The notes under the pieces were generated by a model, which did no database searches, was not told the origin of the DNA, and saw only the letters and a program-made list of their open reading frames with translations. A program made the position numbers and the translations under genes. From Mycobacterium sp. E2733 (lineage in GTDB: Bacteria > Actinomycetota > Actinomycetes > Mycobacteriales > Mycobacteriaceae), in assembly GCF_001667585.1 (NCBI RefSeq), contig NZ_LZJZ01000061.1, forward strand, positions 124,001 to 188,000: a DNA stretch of 64,000 bases, given 5' to 3'. Positions 16,807-25,304 of the stretch are shown here, in pieces. The stretch's first letter is position 1. Each line of letters opens with the position of its first letter.

Positions 16807-17673
16807 TCACTGCTTGGCTGGCCCACCGCGGATCGTGAACTTCGCGGCGTCATCGATCTCGTCGATCGCCTCAGCGACGGATTCCGCAGTGAGCGAGGTG
16901 TTCTCGATCCCTTTGGTCACGCCGATGAATACCCGTGACACCTTGCCCGCTCCCACCGAATAGATGTGGGCAGTGCGGTCGCAGTCGCGATGCGACAGGT
17001 AAACCACGACCGGAGTCACCAACTCAGGGTTCATCGCCTGACCGGCTTCGCCCATGATGGTCTCGGTCATGCGCGTCCTTGCGATGGGGGCGACCGCGTT
17101 GATGGCGATGCCGTTTCGTGCTCCTTCGATGGCGAGCACGTGCATCATGCCGACGAGCCCCATCTTGGCCGCGCCGTAATTGGCCTGCCCGAAGTTGCCG
17201 AACAGGCCGGTACCCGAGGTCGTTTGGACTATCCGTCCATAGTTTCGTTCGCGCATGACCGGCCATACCGCGCGGGTGACGTGGAACGCCCCGGAGAGGT
17301 GAACGGAGATGACCGCATCGACCTGTTCGGCGGTCATGTTCTTGAATGCCGCGTCACGCAGGATTCCCGCGTTGTTGATGAGAATGTCGACCTGTCCAAA
17401 TTCCTCCATGGCCGCCGCCACGATGGCCGCGCCGCCCTCCTCGGTAGCGACCGAGTCGCCGTTGGCGATCGCCGTGCCGCCCGCCGACGTGATCTCGTCA
17501 ACTACTGCCTGCGCGGCCGATATTGATGCACCGGTACCGTCCACTGCGCTGCCAAGGTCGTTGACCACTACGCGCGCGCCCCGGCGGGCGAGTTCGAGGG
17601 CATGACAGCGACCGAGGCCACCGCCTGCACCGGTGACAATGGCGACATGATTATCGAAATTCATTGACGGCAT
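16807..17673 (-). CDS. SDR dehydrogenase, MFE-2/17-beta-HSD4-like
   Basis: A 288-residue SDR. TGAGGGLG is at residues 14-21, NNAG at 100-103, and the triad is Ser153, Tyr166 and Lys170 (YGAAK). The long N-terminal insert GSAVDGTGAS after VVVNDL is the signature of the (3R)-hydroxyacyl-CoA dehydrogenase domain of peroxisomal MFE-2 and its mycobacterial relatives. It would oxidise a 3-hydroxyacyl-CoA to the 3-oxoacyl-CoA. It has its own divergent promoter shared with the synthetase at 17730. A second ATG (codon 4) is an equally good start. Confidence 0.87.
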   Translation of the reverse strand: MPSMNFDNHVAIVTGAGGGLGRCHALELARRGARVVVNDLGSAVDGTGASISAAQAVVDEITSAGGTAIANGDSVATEEGGAAIVAAAMEEFGQVDILINNAGILRDAAFKNMTAEQVDAVISVHLSGAFHVTRAVWPVMRERNYGRIVQTTSGTGLFGNFGQANYGAAKMGLVGMMHVLAIEGARNGIAINAVAPIARTRMTETIMGEAGQAMNPELVTPVVVYLSHRDCDRTAHIYSVGAGKVSRVFIGVTKGIENTSLTAESVAEAIDEIDDAAKFTIRGGPAKQ

Positions 17674-17729
17674 GGTGAGAGGTTACATTTACTCCTAATG
17701 AGAACCATCATTTGCATCGGACGGCATCC

Positions 17730-19298
17730 ATGAGTGGCGCGCCGGCGCTGTTGCAGTGTGCGCAGCGGCGCGCAGCGGCATTGCGGGACCGATACCGCGA
17801 GGCGGGGTTCTGGTCGGGCCAGCCCGCCGACGTCGTTCGTGCTGCCGCGGCACTACATCCGGAGAAGGTGGCTCTGTGCGCCAGGGGGGCGGAGTTCAGC
17901 TATGCCGAACTCGACGCGCGCATCGATGCGGCATGTGGCGCTTTGGCCGCTTCGGGCGTCGGAGCGTCGACACCGACCGTTGTGGTCGTGGGTAACGACG
18001 TGGATTCAGTGGTTGCCGTCCATGCGACGATGCGCCTCGATGCCGTGGTCCTGCTGGTCCCCCGCAGCGCCGGCGAGGCACAGGTTGCCGACATCATCGC
18101 GCGCACGGGAGCTGAGTTCGGCGTCGCGCCGAATTGGCCTGCGACCCCGCGGAAAGCGCTGTCCGCGCAATTCGCGTGGATCGCGATGGACGCCGATTAC
18201 CGACCGCAGACTGCGTACCGATCCCAGCGCGCGGCCGACGAGCCCTGCCTCGTGCTCTACACGTCGGGAACCACCTCGGCGCCCAAGGGAGTCATCCACT
18301 CGCAGAGCACGCTGATGAAGGCTTCGTCCAATTACATCGCGGCGGCCGGACTCGGCCCGGCAGACCGGATTTTTCTCATCAGTCCGCTCGCGTCGGTGAC
18401 CGGGGTGTTGCAGGCGTTGGTCATCGCGCCGATGCTTTGCGCGCCCGTCATCCTCGAGGACAACTGGGACGCCGCCGCAACGTGTGAGCTGCTGGTCTCG
18501 TCGGGTGCGACGTGGTACGGCGGTCCCGATCGCTTGCTGGACAGGCTGCTCAACGAGGCGGTGGCGCGCGGCCTGGACGTGCCGCTGCAAGCGGTCTATT
18601 TGGGCGGAACCATGCTGGACCGGCGCATCGTCACGCGCATCGAAGACGATTTCGGGATCATTGTGATGCGCGCCTACGGTTCATCCGAAGTACCAGTGAG
18701 CACCTCTGGTCTCCGGTCGGAGCCTGCCGGGGTGCGTCACGCCGACGACGGTGTCGCGCTGGAGGATGTCGAGGTGAGGATTGGATCCGCGGGGGATCCG
18801 ACCGAGTGCTGCATACGGGGGCCGCACACGTTCCTCGGGTACACGGACGTCGATGACGACGCGCAGGCGTTCGATGGGGACTGGTTTCGCACCGGCGACG
18901 TGGCCGAAATTTCGCAAGGCCGGGTACGCATCGTCGGGCGCCTGAAGGACATCATCATTCGCAACGGACTGAAGATCGCGGCCGTCGAGGTGGAGGAGGC
19001 CGTCGCCAGGATCGCCGGGGTGCGCGAGTGCGCGGCCTACTCGGTGGCCGACGTCACGACCGGCGAACGACTGGCCGTTGCCATGGTGCTCGACGCCGAT
19101 GTCGACATGTCGCTCGCGAAGGTCACCGACGCGCTCGTTGCGGCGGGAGTGCCCAAGTACAAGTTGCCCGAGGAACTGGTGTTCTGGAACGAGCCGCTGC
19201 CGGTCAATGACAACGGCAAGGTCGAGCGCAACAAGCTCGCTGCGCGCTCGGCGGGGCGGCCGCGGGCGCTTGCCGACCGTCTCGTTGCAACGGGCTGA
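17730..19298 (+). CDS. Acyl-CoA synthetase (AMP-binding)
   Basis: A 522-residue adenylate-forming ligase: LYTSGTTSAPKGVIHS, RAYGSSEVP, WFRTGDVAEISQG, the hinge GRLKDIIIRNGLKIAA, and the C-terminal Lys in NDNGKVERNKL. The ATG at 17730 was chosen over a TTG six codons upstream. The gap before it, 17674-17729, contains the half-site TGAGAAC at 17699 found in type A operators. It likely catalyses the entry step, CoA activation of the growth substrate or of a side-chain acid. Confidence 0.88.
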   Translation: MSGAPALLQCAQRRAAALRDRYREAGFWSGQPADVVRAAAALHPEKVALCARGAEFSYAELDARIDAACGALAASGVGASTPTVVVVGNDVDSVVAVHATMRLDAVVLLVPRSAGEAQVADIIARTGAEFGVAPNWPATPRKALSAQFAWIAMDADYRPQTAYRSQRAADEPCLVLYTSGTTSAPKGVIHSQSTLMKASSNYIAAAGLGPADRIFLISPLASVTGVLQALVIAPMLCAPVILEDNWDAAATCELLVSSGATWYGGPDRLLDRLLNEAVARGLDVPLQAVYLGGTMLDRRIVTRIEDDFGIIVMRAYGSSEVPVSTSGLRSEPAGVRHADDGVALEDVEVRIGSAGDPTECCIRGPHTFLGYTDVDDDAQAFDGDWFRTGDVAEISQGRVRIVGRLKDIIIRNGLKIAAVEVEEAVARIAGVRECAAYSVADVTTGERLAVAMVLDADVDMSLAKVTDALVAAGVPKYKLPEELVFWNEPLPVNDNGKVERNKLAARSAGRPRALADRLVATG

Positions 19299-19301
19299 GC
19301 G

Positions 19302-20606
19302 TCAATCCTCTGATTTGCCAGTCGTATTCATGGTCAGCTTGCCCAGCTGATCCTGCCAACCGGAACCCTTGCCGTGGTCGTGCTTGGACAGCGCCTGGAT
19401 GGAGACGTCGTGCCCTTCGGCAGCCTCACGCAGGGAGCCGACGGTGGCCTGTTCCTTGGCGATGTGAGAGGTGAACGGATCCCAGTGATACCAGCGCATC
19501 GCGTTCTGGTAGGTCATCTTGTTGACCTCGTCGTCGGGCACGTTGTTCCGCTGCAGCACCTCGTGCAGCTGCTCGGGGGCACCGGGCCACATGCTGTCGC
19601 TGTGCGGGTAATCGGCTTCCCAGCAGATGTTGTCGATGCCGATCTCGTTGCGCAGCGCCACTCCGGTGTGGTCGGAGATGAAGCAGGTCAGGAAGTGATC
19701 GCGGAAGACCTCGGACGGTTTCTGCTTGCCGAAGTCCTGACCGGTCCACGTGGAGTGCATCTCGTAGGTGCGGTCGGCTCGCTCGAGGAAGTAGGGGATC
19801 CAGCCCGTCCCGCCCTCGGAGAGTGCGATCTTGAGTTCCTTATATTCCTTGACCGGCTTGGACCACAACAGATCCGCCGCGGCCTGCACGATATTCATCG
19901 GCTGCAAAGTGATCATCACATCCATCGGCGCATCTGGAGCGGTGATCGCCAACTTGCCGGATGACCCGATGTGGACGTTCATCACGGTGTCGGTGTCGAC
20001 CAACGCTTGCCACATCGGTGTCCAGTAGTCGTCGTGAAAGCTCGGATATCCCATCGCCGCTGGGTTTTCCGTGAACGTCAATGCGTGCACACCGCGTTCG
20101 GCATTGCGACGGATCTCCCTGGCACACAGTTCGGCATCCCAGATCACCGGCAGCGTCATCGGAATGAATCGGGCCGGGTAGGCCGCGCACCACTCCTCGA
20201 CGTGCCAGTCGTTATACGCCTGAAGGAGGGCCAAGCTGAATTCGGGATCTTCGGTGACGAACAGTCGGCCGGCGAATCCGGGGAACGACGGAAAGCAGAT
20301 CGAGCCCAGGATGCCGCCGGCATTCATATCTTTGATGCGCTCGTCGACTTGCCAGCAGCCGGGGCGAATCTCATCGAGACCCTGCGGTTCGATCCCGTAT
20401 TCTTCTTTCGGTCTGCCCGCCACGGCGTTGAGCGCCACGTTCGGGATCACCACGTCGCGGAATCGCCAGGTGTCTGAGCCATCGGGGTTGTGCACCAACC
20501 GCGGCGCTTCGTCCAGGTACTTCTGAGGCAGATGGTTGTTGAACATGTCGGGTGGCTCGACGATGTGGTCATCGACGCTGACCAGGATCATGTCTTCTTT
20601 GTTCAT
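19302..20606 (-). CDS. Amidohydrolase family 2 metal-dependent hydrolase
   Basis: A 434-residue PF04909-type protein of a second subgroup. The N-terminal motif is SVDDHIVEP (D12, D13, H14) and the C-terminal one WEADYPHSDSMWP, unlike the GSDxPHxEG of the pair at 402 and 5310. It also has MNVHIGSSGK and ALSEGGTGWIPY elements. Its ATG overlaps the stop of the DUF35 gene, which itself overlaps the thiolase gene, so the three are one operon. A hydrolytic step directly after thiolase/aldolase cleavage is a reasonable inference. Confidence 0.87.
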   Translation of the reverse strand: MNKEDMILVSVDDHIVEPPDMFNNHLPQKYLDEAPRLVHNPDGSDTWRFRDVVIPNVALNAVAGRPKEEYGIEPQGLDEIRPGCWQVDERIKDMNAGGILGSICFPSFPGFAGRLFVTEDPEFSLALLQAYNDWHVEEWCAAYPARFIPMTLPVIWDAELCAREIRRNAERGVHALTFTENPAAMGYPSFHDDYWTPMWQALVDTDTVMNVHIGSSGKLAITAPDAPMDVMITLQPMNIVQAAADLLWSKPVKEYKELKIALSEGGTGWIPYFLERADRTYEMHSTWTGQDFGKQKPSEVFRDHFLTCFISDHTGVALRNEIGIDNICWEADYPHSDSMWPGAPEQLHEVLQRNNVPDDEVNKMTYQNAMRWYHWDPFTSHIAKEQATVGSLREAAEGHDVSIQALSKHDHGKGSGWQDQLGKLTMNTTGKSED

Positions 20607-21037
20607 CCCTGTTCCTTCCCAACATCTGCTGTGACCGGCCGAAAAACCGGGACAACAAAGCCGTCATCGTCATCGCGAAAGGCGATGGTGAGTTCCATAT
20701 CGGTACAGAGCGTTTCGGCCGAGCAGTCTTCGAGGACCGTCATCAGCCGGGGCCCCTCGGTGAGATCCACCATTGCCACCACATACGGCGTGCACGTGTC
20801 GAAGGGCGCCGCATTCTGGTGCACCACGGTCCACGTGTAGAGCCGTGCCCGCCCGGACGCCGGTGCCAGCGCGACGTCCTCGCTCCAGCAGTGCGGGCAC
20901 ATCGGACGCGCGTAGAGCGAGTTCTGGCCGCACCCGGCGCACGTGTTGATCATCAGTCGGCGATCCTGGATGGCCTGCCACCACGATTCGCTGTCGGAGT
21001 CGATCGTTGGCCGGTTGGCGGCCACCGGCACGTCCAT
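20603..21037 (-). CDS. DUF35 OB-fold/zinc-ribbon acyl-CoA-binding protein
   Basis: A 144-residue two-domain protein. An N-terminal rubredoxin-like zinc ribbon has two Cys pairs (CAGCGQ and CPHCW, residues about 34-52). The OB-fold follows with GRARLYTWTVVHQ and PYVVAMVDLTEGPRLM. DUF35 proteins are obligate partners of SCP2-type thiolases, such as ChsH2 with Ltp2 in cholesterol side-chain cleavage and BbsA with BbsB. The ATG overlaps the thiolase stop (TGATG). It should form a complex with the thiolase-like protein next door. Confidence 0.87.
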   Translation of the reverse strand: MDVPVAANRPTIDSDSESWWQAIQDRRLMINTCAGCGQNSLYARPMCPHCWSEDVALAPASGRARLYTWTVVHQNAAPFDTCTPYVVAMVDLTEGPRLMTVLEDCSAETLCTDMELTIAFRDDDDGFVVPVFRPVTADVGKEQG

Positions 21038-22182
21038 CACTGCCTCCCGAGGATCATCGTGGCGCTGTGGGTGAAAAAGCCCCCCATTGCATGCACGCAT
21101 GCCAGACGCGCGTCGTCAACCTGTCTCGGCCCGCATTCGCCGCGGAGCTGCCTGGTCGCCTCGACCATCAGGAACATTCCCCGCATCCCGGGATGGCAAG
21201 AGGCCAGACCGCCGCCGTCGGTGTTGGTCGGTAACGCCCCGCCCGGACGCAGCACACCCGATGCGATGAACGGCCCGCCCTCGCCCTTTGCGCAGAAACC
21301 CAGATCCTCGACCGTGAGCAGCACGGTGGAGGTGAATGAGTCATAGAGCTGACACACATCGATGTCGGCGGGCCCGACGCCGGCTTGCGCGAACGCGCGG
21401 GGGCCGGACAGCGCGGCGGCCGACGTGGTGAAGTCGGCCCACTCGCTCATGCTGACATGCGATGTCGAGTCGGCGGCACCGAGAATCCAGATGGGCTCCT
21501 TGGCGCAATTCTTCGCCACTCGCTCGCTGGCCAGCACTACCGCGCCGCCGCCGTCGGTGCGCAGGCACACGTGCTTGGAGGTGAAGGGATCGGCGAGCAT
21601 CGGCGCCGCGGCGACCTCGGCGGCGGTGATCCGTTCGCGCTCGAATGCGTTGTCGTTCATTGCCGCCCACTCGTGGGCCGCGACCGCGACTTCGGCCAAT
21701 TGCTCTGCGGTGGTGCCGTATTCGATCATGTGGCGCCTGGCGGCCATCGCATACTTCGCGATCAGCGTGGCGCCGTATGGCGCCTCGTACTGCATGGCGC
21801 CGCCGGTGCTCATCGCCGCCGCTGATGCGCGTACGCGGCGCTTGACGTCGGAGCGCGCCGTTGATCCGTACGTCAGCAGTGCCACGTCGATCGCGCCGGC
21901 GGCGATGGCGTCGGCGGCGTGCCCCGCCATTACCTCCCAGGACGATCCGCCGACGTTGGTCGCGTCGACCCAGGACGGTCGCAGGCCGAGGTATTCGCTC
22001 ACCTCGACGGGCGGCAGCAGCGCCCCGTGACCGCCGAAACCGTCGACGTCATCCTTCGTCAGACCGGCGTCGGCAATGGCGCGGCGTGCGGACTGAGCCA
22101 TCAGCGCCAGCGCGGTCTTGTCCGGCGCCCGTCCACAATCCGACAGGCCGGCGCCCACGATAGCGACCCGGTTCGCTGGCAT
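21037..22182 (-). CDS. Ltp2-like thiolase/lipid-transfer protein (probable retro-aldolase)
   Basis: A 381-residue thiolase-fold protein of the SCP2-thiolase/Ltp group. Where ordinary thiolases carry the nucleophilic Cys this one has GGSSWEVMAGHA, so no acyl-Cys intermediate is expected. The C-terminal elements YDSFTSTVLLTVEDLGFC, ASCHPGMRG and the final HAMGGFFTHSATMIL are typical. With the DUF35 partner it is more likely a retro-aldolase that cleaves a hydroxyacyl-CoA, as known for Ltp2-ChsH2. It is the first gene of operon 22182-19302 and diverges from the HpcH/HpaI aldolase gene. Confidence 0.87.
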   Translation of the reverse strand: MPANRVAIVGAGLSDCGRAPDKTALALMAQSARRAIADAGLTKDDVDGFGGHGALLPPVEVSEYLGLRPSWVDATNVGGSSWEVMAGHAADAIAAGAIDVALLTYGSTARSDVKRRVRASAAAMSTGGAMQYEAPYGATLIAKYAMAARRHMIEYGTTAEQLAEVAVAAHEWAAMNDNAFERERITAAEVAAAPMLADPFTSKHVCLRTDGGGAVVLASERVAKNCAKEPIWILGAADSTSHVSMSEWADFTTSAAALSGPRAFAQAGVGPADIDVCQLYDSFTSTVLLTVEDLGFCAKGEGGPFIASGVLRPGGALPTNTDGGGLASCHPGMRGMFLMVEATRQLRGECGPRQVDDARLACVHAMGGFFTHSATMILGRQ

Positions 22183-22201
22183 ACGTAATGGTTACCACAT
22201 C

Positions 22202-22239
22202 GATAATGCCGTTAACGACTTGGTGGAATGAACGTTCTC
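22202..22239. promoter_or_regulatory. Divergent promoter region with GATAAT and an imperfect type A site
   Basis: Rightward, GATAAT (22202-22207) resembles a -10 box. GCCGTTAACGAC (22208-22219) repeats ten bases of the palindrome at 15963. TGGAA-N6-TTCTC (22224-22239) is a degraded type A operator with an intact TTCTCA half-site. The last element ends one base before the GTG at 22241, which makes the downstream GTG at 22259 a plausible real start for the aldolase. Confidence 0.35.
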
Positions 22240-22240
22240 A

Positions 22241-23068
22241 GTGGGCTACCGTGAGCGTGTGCGTAAACCACTGCGCGAGGCATTGCGCGGCGACGAGCTG
22301 GTGCTGTGTCTGGCGCTGATGAGCGCTCGCACTCCCGATGTCCCCGCGATCGCAGCAGCATGCGGATACGACGCGGTCTACGTCGACCTCGAGCACACTT
22401 CCACGTCGCTGGAGACGGCGGCGATGCTTTGCGCGAGCGCATTGGGCGCAGGAATCTCGGCCTTGGTCCGCGTGCCGTCTCATGATCCGAGTGTCATTGC
22501 GCGTGTCATCGACAACGGCGCAACTGGAGTGATTGTGCCGCATGTGAATTCGAAAGAAGAAGCAGCAGCTGCCGTCGATGCCGCGCGGTTTCCTCCGATC
22601 GGACACCGCTCCATTTCCGGGCCCAATGCGGTCAGCGGTTACCAGCCCAGATCACCGGCCGAACTCACCGCTGTCCTCGAGCGTCGCACCGTGGTCGCGG
22701 TGATGATCGAGACGCCGCAAGCGGTCGACGCCGCAGACGCCATCGCGGCTGTCGAGGGTATCGACATGATCCTTCTCGGCCCCAGCGACCTGACGGCCGA
22801 AATGGGCATCCACGGCGACTATGAGAATGACCATTTCCGCCATGCAGTAGAATCGGTCGCGGCGGCTTGTCGTGCATACGGCGTGGCGCTGGGAATAGCC
22901 GGCATTAAGTCCGTTGGCCTGCTGAAACGCTTCACAGATCTGGGTCTGCGTTTCATTTCGGCAGGTACGGACATCGGGATGATGACCGAGGCGGCGACCG
23001 CCCGCGCGGACGCGTTGCGAGAGCTCGACGGCCGCCGCACAAGTAGTACCGACGGACTACCCGGATAG
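22241..23068 (+). CDS. HpcH/HpaI-type class II aldolase
   Basis: A 275-residue TIM-barrel aldolase of the 2-keto-3-deoxy acid / 4-hydroxy-2-oxo acid family. It has YVDLEHTS, ALVRVPSHD (the active-site Arg), GVIVPHVNSKEEA, the metal ligand Glu in VMIETPQAVD, and ILLGPSDLTAEMG with the metal-binding Asp. It would cleave or form a C-C bond using pyruvate or a related oxo acid. GTG 22241 or GTG 22259 could be the start; neither has a clear ribosome site. It heads the rightward operon 22241-26125 with a dioxygenase, a 2-hydroxyacid dehydrogenase and a crotonase. Confidence 0.85.
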   Translation: MGYRERVRKPLREALRGDELVLCLALMSARTPDVPAIAAACGYDAVYVDLEHTSTSLETAAMLCASALGAGISALVRVPSHDPSVIARVIDNGATGVIVPHVNSKEEAAAAVDAARFPPIGHRSISGPNAVSGYQPRSPAELTAVLERRTVVAVMIETPQAVDAADAIAAVEGIDMILLGPSDLTAEMGIHGDYENDHFRHAVESVAAACRAYGVALGIAGIKSVGLLKRFTDLGLRFISAGTDIGMMTEAATARADALRELDGRRTSSTDGLPG

Positions 23069-23100
23069 CCGAAAGCCTCGCCGCCACAACAGGAGGACGG

Positions 23101-24216
23101 ATGCCCACCGCGATCTACACCGAGCAAGTCGCCGATTCGATGGCCTGGACCGGCGCCGATTTCTCGAGCAAGGACGATTTCGCTTTCGACCTTTCAGCCC
23201 GCAATCTGGCGGCCCTGGAATCGATCTTGGCCAAGACGTCGAAAAAGGACCGCGACGACATCACCCCCGAGGATGCTCGCCACCCGGATCTCGACGACGA
23301 TCTGGCGAGGCTGTACCGGGACCTGATGTTCGGAAAAGGCCTGGCGTGCGTGCGCGGATTTCCGGTCGAACAACACCCGATCGACGACCTCGAGCGCATC
23401 TACTGGGCGTTCTGCACCCATCTCGGCTACCTGGTATCCAACAACTCGTTCGGGCACCGAATGGTTCGGGTCCAGGAGGAGATACTGCCGAACGGCGTGC
23501 AGCCCGCACGTGGCACCAAGTCGCGCGCGGAGCTGGCCATGCACAACGACGCCGCCGACATCCTGTCGCTGCTGTGCGTCTACCCCGCGGCCACCGGCGG
23601 TGAAAGCCAATTCGCCAGCGGGCCGGCGGCGCACAATCGGATTCTCCAGGAGCGGCCCGACCTGCTTCCGGTGCTGTATCAGGGGTTTCCGCACCACCGG
23701 CGCAGCGAGCAGCCCGATGACCAGCCGGACGTGACACCGTACGACGTCCCGGTGTTCTCGCAGATCGACGGCAGGATCTGCATCAACTTCACCTACAGCA
23801 GCATCCTGCCGGCGATGCACGCCCTCGGCAGGGAGTTCACGCCCGAACAAGCCGAGGCGATCGAGTTGCTGCGTACCATCCTGGTCGAGCAGCAGGTCGA
23901 GTTCCGGCTCGAGTCGGGCGAGGCGGCCGTCGCGAACAACTTCGCCATGTGCCACTCGCGTTCCGACTTCGTCAGCAGCAACGATCCGAAGAGGGCCCGC
24001 TGCTTCCTGCGCGCATGGATGGAGGTGCCGCGCGAAGACCGGCGACTGCCGGTCGGCCGTGAGTACTTTCACATGGAGAACAAGGACCTGCGCCTGGGAT
24101 ATGACATAGTCCCGGGCCGGGACGGCTCGATCGCGCGCAACGACTACAAGAACGTCAACGCCGAACTCGCCGACATGTTCAAGGCGGCACAGGCGAAACC
24201 GAAACTCAAGCAATGA
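23101..24216 (+). CDS. TauD/TfdA-like Fe(II)/2-oxoglutarate dioxygenase
   Basis: A 371-residue TauD-fold protein. The iron-binding facial triad is H148-N-D150 (MHNDAADILSLL) with distal H285 in AMCHSRSDF, and Arg300 or Arg304 in KRARCFLRAWM would hold 2-oxoglutarate. GLACVRGFPV (81-90) matches the usual N-terminal strand. AGGAGG lies five bases before the ATG. The likely reaction is hydroxylation of an unactivated carbon, possibly of a CoA ester or free acid feeding the adjacent dehydrogenase and aldolase. It resembles the larger TauD family members more than taurine dioxygenase itself. Confidence 0.85.
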   Translation: MPTAIYTEQVADSMAWTGADFSSKDDFAFDLSARNLAALESILAKTSKKDRDDITPEDARHPDLDDDLARLYRDLMFGKGLACVRGFPVEQHPIDDLERIYWAFCTHLGYLVSNNSFGHRMVRVQEEILPNGVQPARGTKSRAELAMHNDAADILSLLCVYPAATGGESQFASGPAAHNRILQERPDLLPVLYQGFPHHRRSEQPDDQPDVTPYDVPVFSQIDGRICINFTYSSILPAMHALGREFTPEQAEAIELLRTILVEQQVEFRLESGEAAVANNFAMCHSRSDFVSSNDPKRARCFLRAWMEVPREDRRLPVGREYFHMENKDLRLGYDIVPGRDGSIARNDYKNVNAELADMFKAAQAKPKLKQ

Positions 24217-25304
24217 GCGAAAGCCCAACTCCTAAGCTCGTCTACGAGCGATGGACCGACCCCGTCGCCGGGGACATCCTCGAGGCGGCCGACGTTGACG
24301 TCATCAAACTCGACCTGACGGAACCGGCTGAAAAACTCTGGACCGTAATGGAATCCGCCCACGGGTATCAGGTCGCCACTCGCACTGATGTAGCGTCCGT
24401 ACCCGATGGTGAACAGTGGTTGGCGGGGGCTCCTCTGGTCAAACGCTGCGAGCAGCTACTGGCCGTCTGTTCGGCGGGCGCCGGCTATGACGTGATCGAC
24501 GTCGAAGCGTGCACCGGGGCCGGAATCGCGGTGTGCAACAACTCCGGGCCCGGCGCCGAGGCCGTAGCCGAGCACGCGCTCGGCTTCATGCTCGATCTCG
24601 CCAAGAAGATCACCGTCGCCGACCGTGCGCTACGCAGCGGACCGCTCGGCGACCGCCTGGCCTTGCGGGGCGGTCAGCTGCTGGGAAAGACGCTCGGGGT
24701 GGTCGGTCTGGGCGCCATCGGCGGGCGCCTGGTGGACTTGTGCGCGCCCTTCGGGATGGAGATCCTGGCCCACGATCCGTATGTCGACGAAGCGACGGCT
24801 CAGCAGCGGGGTGCCGCCCTGGTCGAGCTCGACGAGTTGGTCGAGCGCTCCGACTTCGTTCAGGTCACCTGCCCACTCACGGCCGAGACACGCGGCTTGT
24901 TCGGATCCGAACAGTTCGCCGCGATGAAGCCCTCCGCGTTCTTCATCACCACCGCCCGCGGTGCCGTTCACGACGAAGCCGCGCTCTACGACGCCTTGGT
25001 CACAGGAGGCATTGCAGGGGCGGCCCTCGATGTCTTCCATGAAGAGCCGCCGCGACCCGACAATCCGTTGCTAGGCCTCGACAACGTGATCGCCACACCC
25101 CACGTCGCAGGCATCACCGTGGAAGCCGCCCGTGACATCGCCGTCGCCACCGCAACTCAATGGCAAGCGATCTTCGGGGGCGGGATGCCGCCACGGCTGC
25201 TGAATCCCGATGTCTGGCCGCGCTACTGTGAGAGATTCAATGAGATCTTCGGATTCCGTCCCGGCGCCGCAACGGCTTTGGAGAAAGAGAGCCATAGCAG
25301 GTGA
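24213..25304 (+). CDS. D-isomer-specific 2-hydroxyacid dehydrogenase
   Basis: A 363-residue NAD(P)-dependent dehydrogenase of the phosphoglycerate/hydroxypyruvate family. The nucleotide loop GLGAIG is at 165-170. The catalytic set is Arg249 (TTARGAVHDE), Glu278 (DVFHEEP) and His297 (ATPHVAG). The N-terminal 80 residues are less conserved, and there is no C-terminal regulatory domain. The ATG overlaps the dioxygenase stop (ATGA). It would oxidise a 2-hydroxy acid to a 2-oxo acid, which would fit the aldolase in the same operon. Confidence 0.87.
   Translation: MSESPTPKLVYERWTDPVAGDILEAADVDVIKLDLTEPAEKLWTVMESAHGYQVATRTDVASVPDGEQWLAGAPLVKRCEQLLAVCSAGAGYDVIDVEACTGAGIAVCNNSGPGAEAVAEHALGFMLDLAKKITVADRALRSGPLGDRLALRGGQLLGKTLGVVGLGAIGGRLVDLCAPFGMEILAHDPYVDEATAQQRGAALVELDELVERSDFVQVTCPLTAETRGLFGSEQFAAMKPSAFFITTARGAVHDEAALYDALVTGGIAGAALDVFHEEPPRPDNPLLGLDNVIATPHVAGITVEAARDIAVATATQWQAIFGGGMPPRLLNPDVWPRYCERFNEIFGFRPGAATALEKESHSR

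Noticed and set aside
17683..17710. GGTT...AACC and TTACTC...GAGAA pairs before the synthetase at 17730 as a full type B operator
   Set aside because: Spacing is two bases short and the arms do not pair; only the TGAGAAC half-site is kept in the report.
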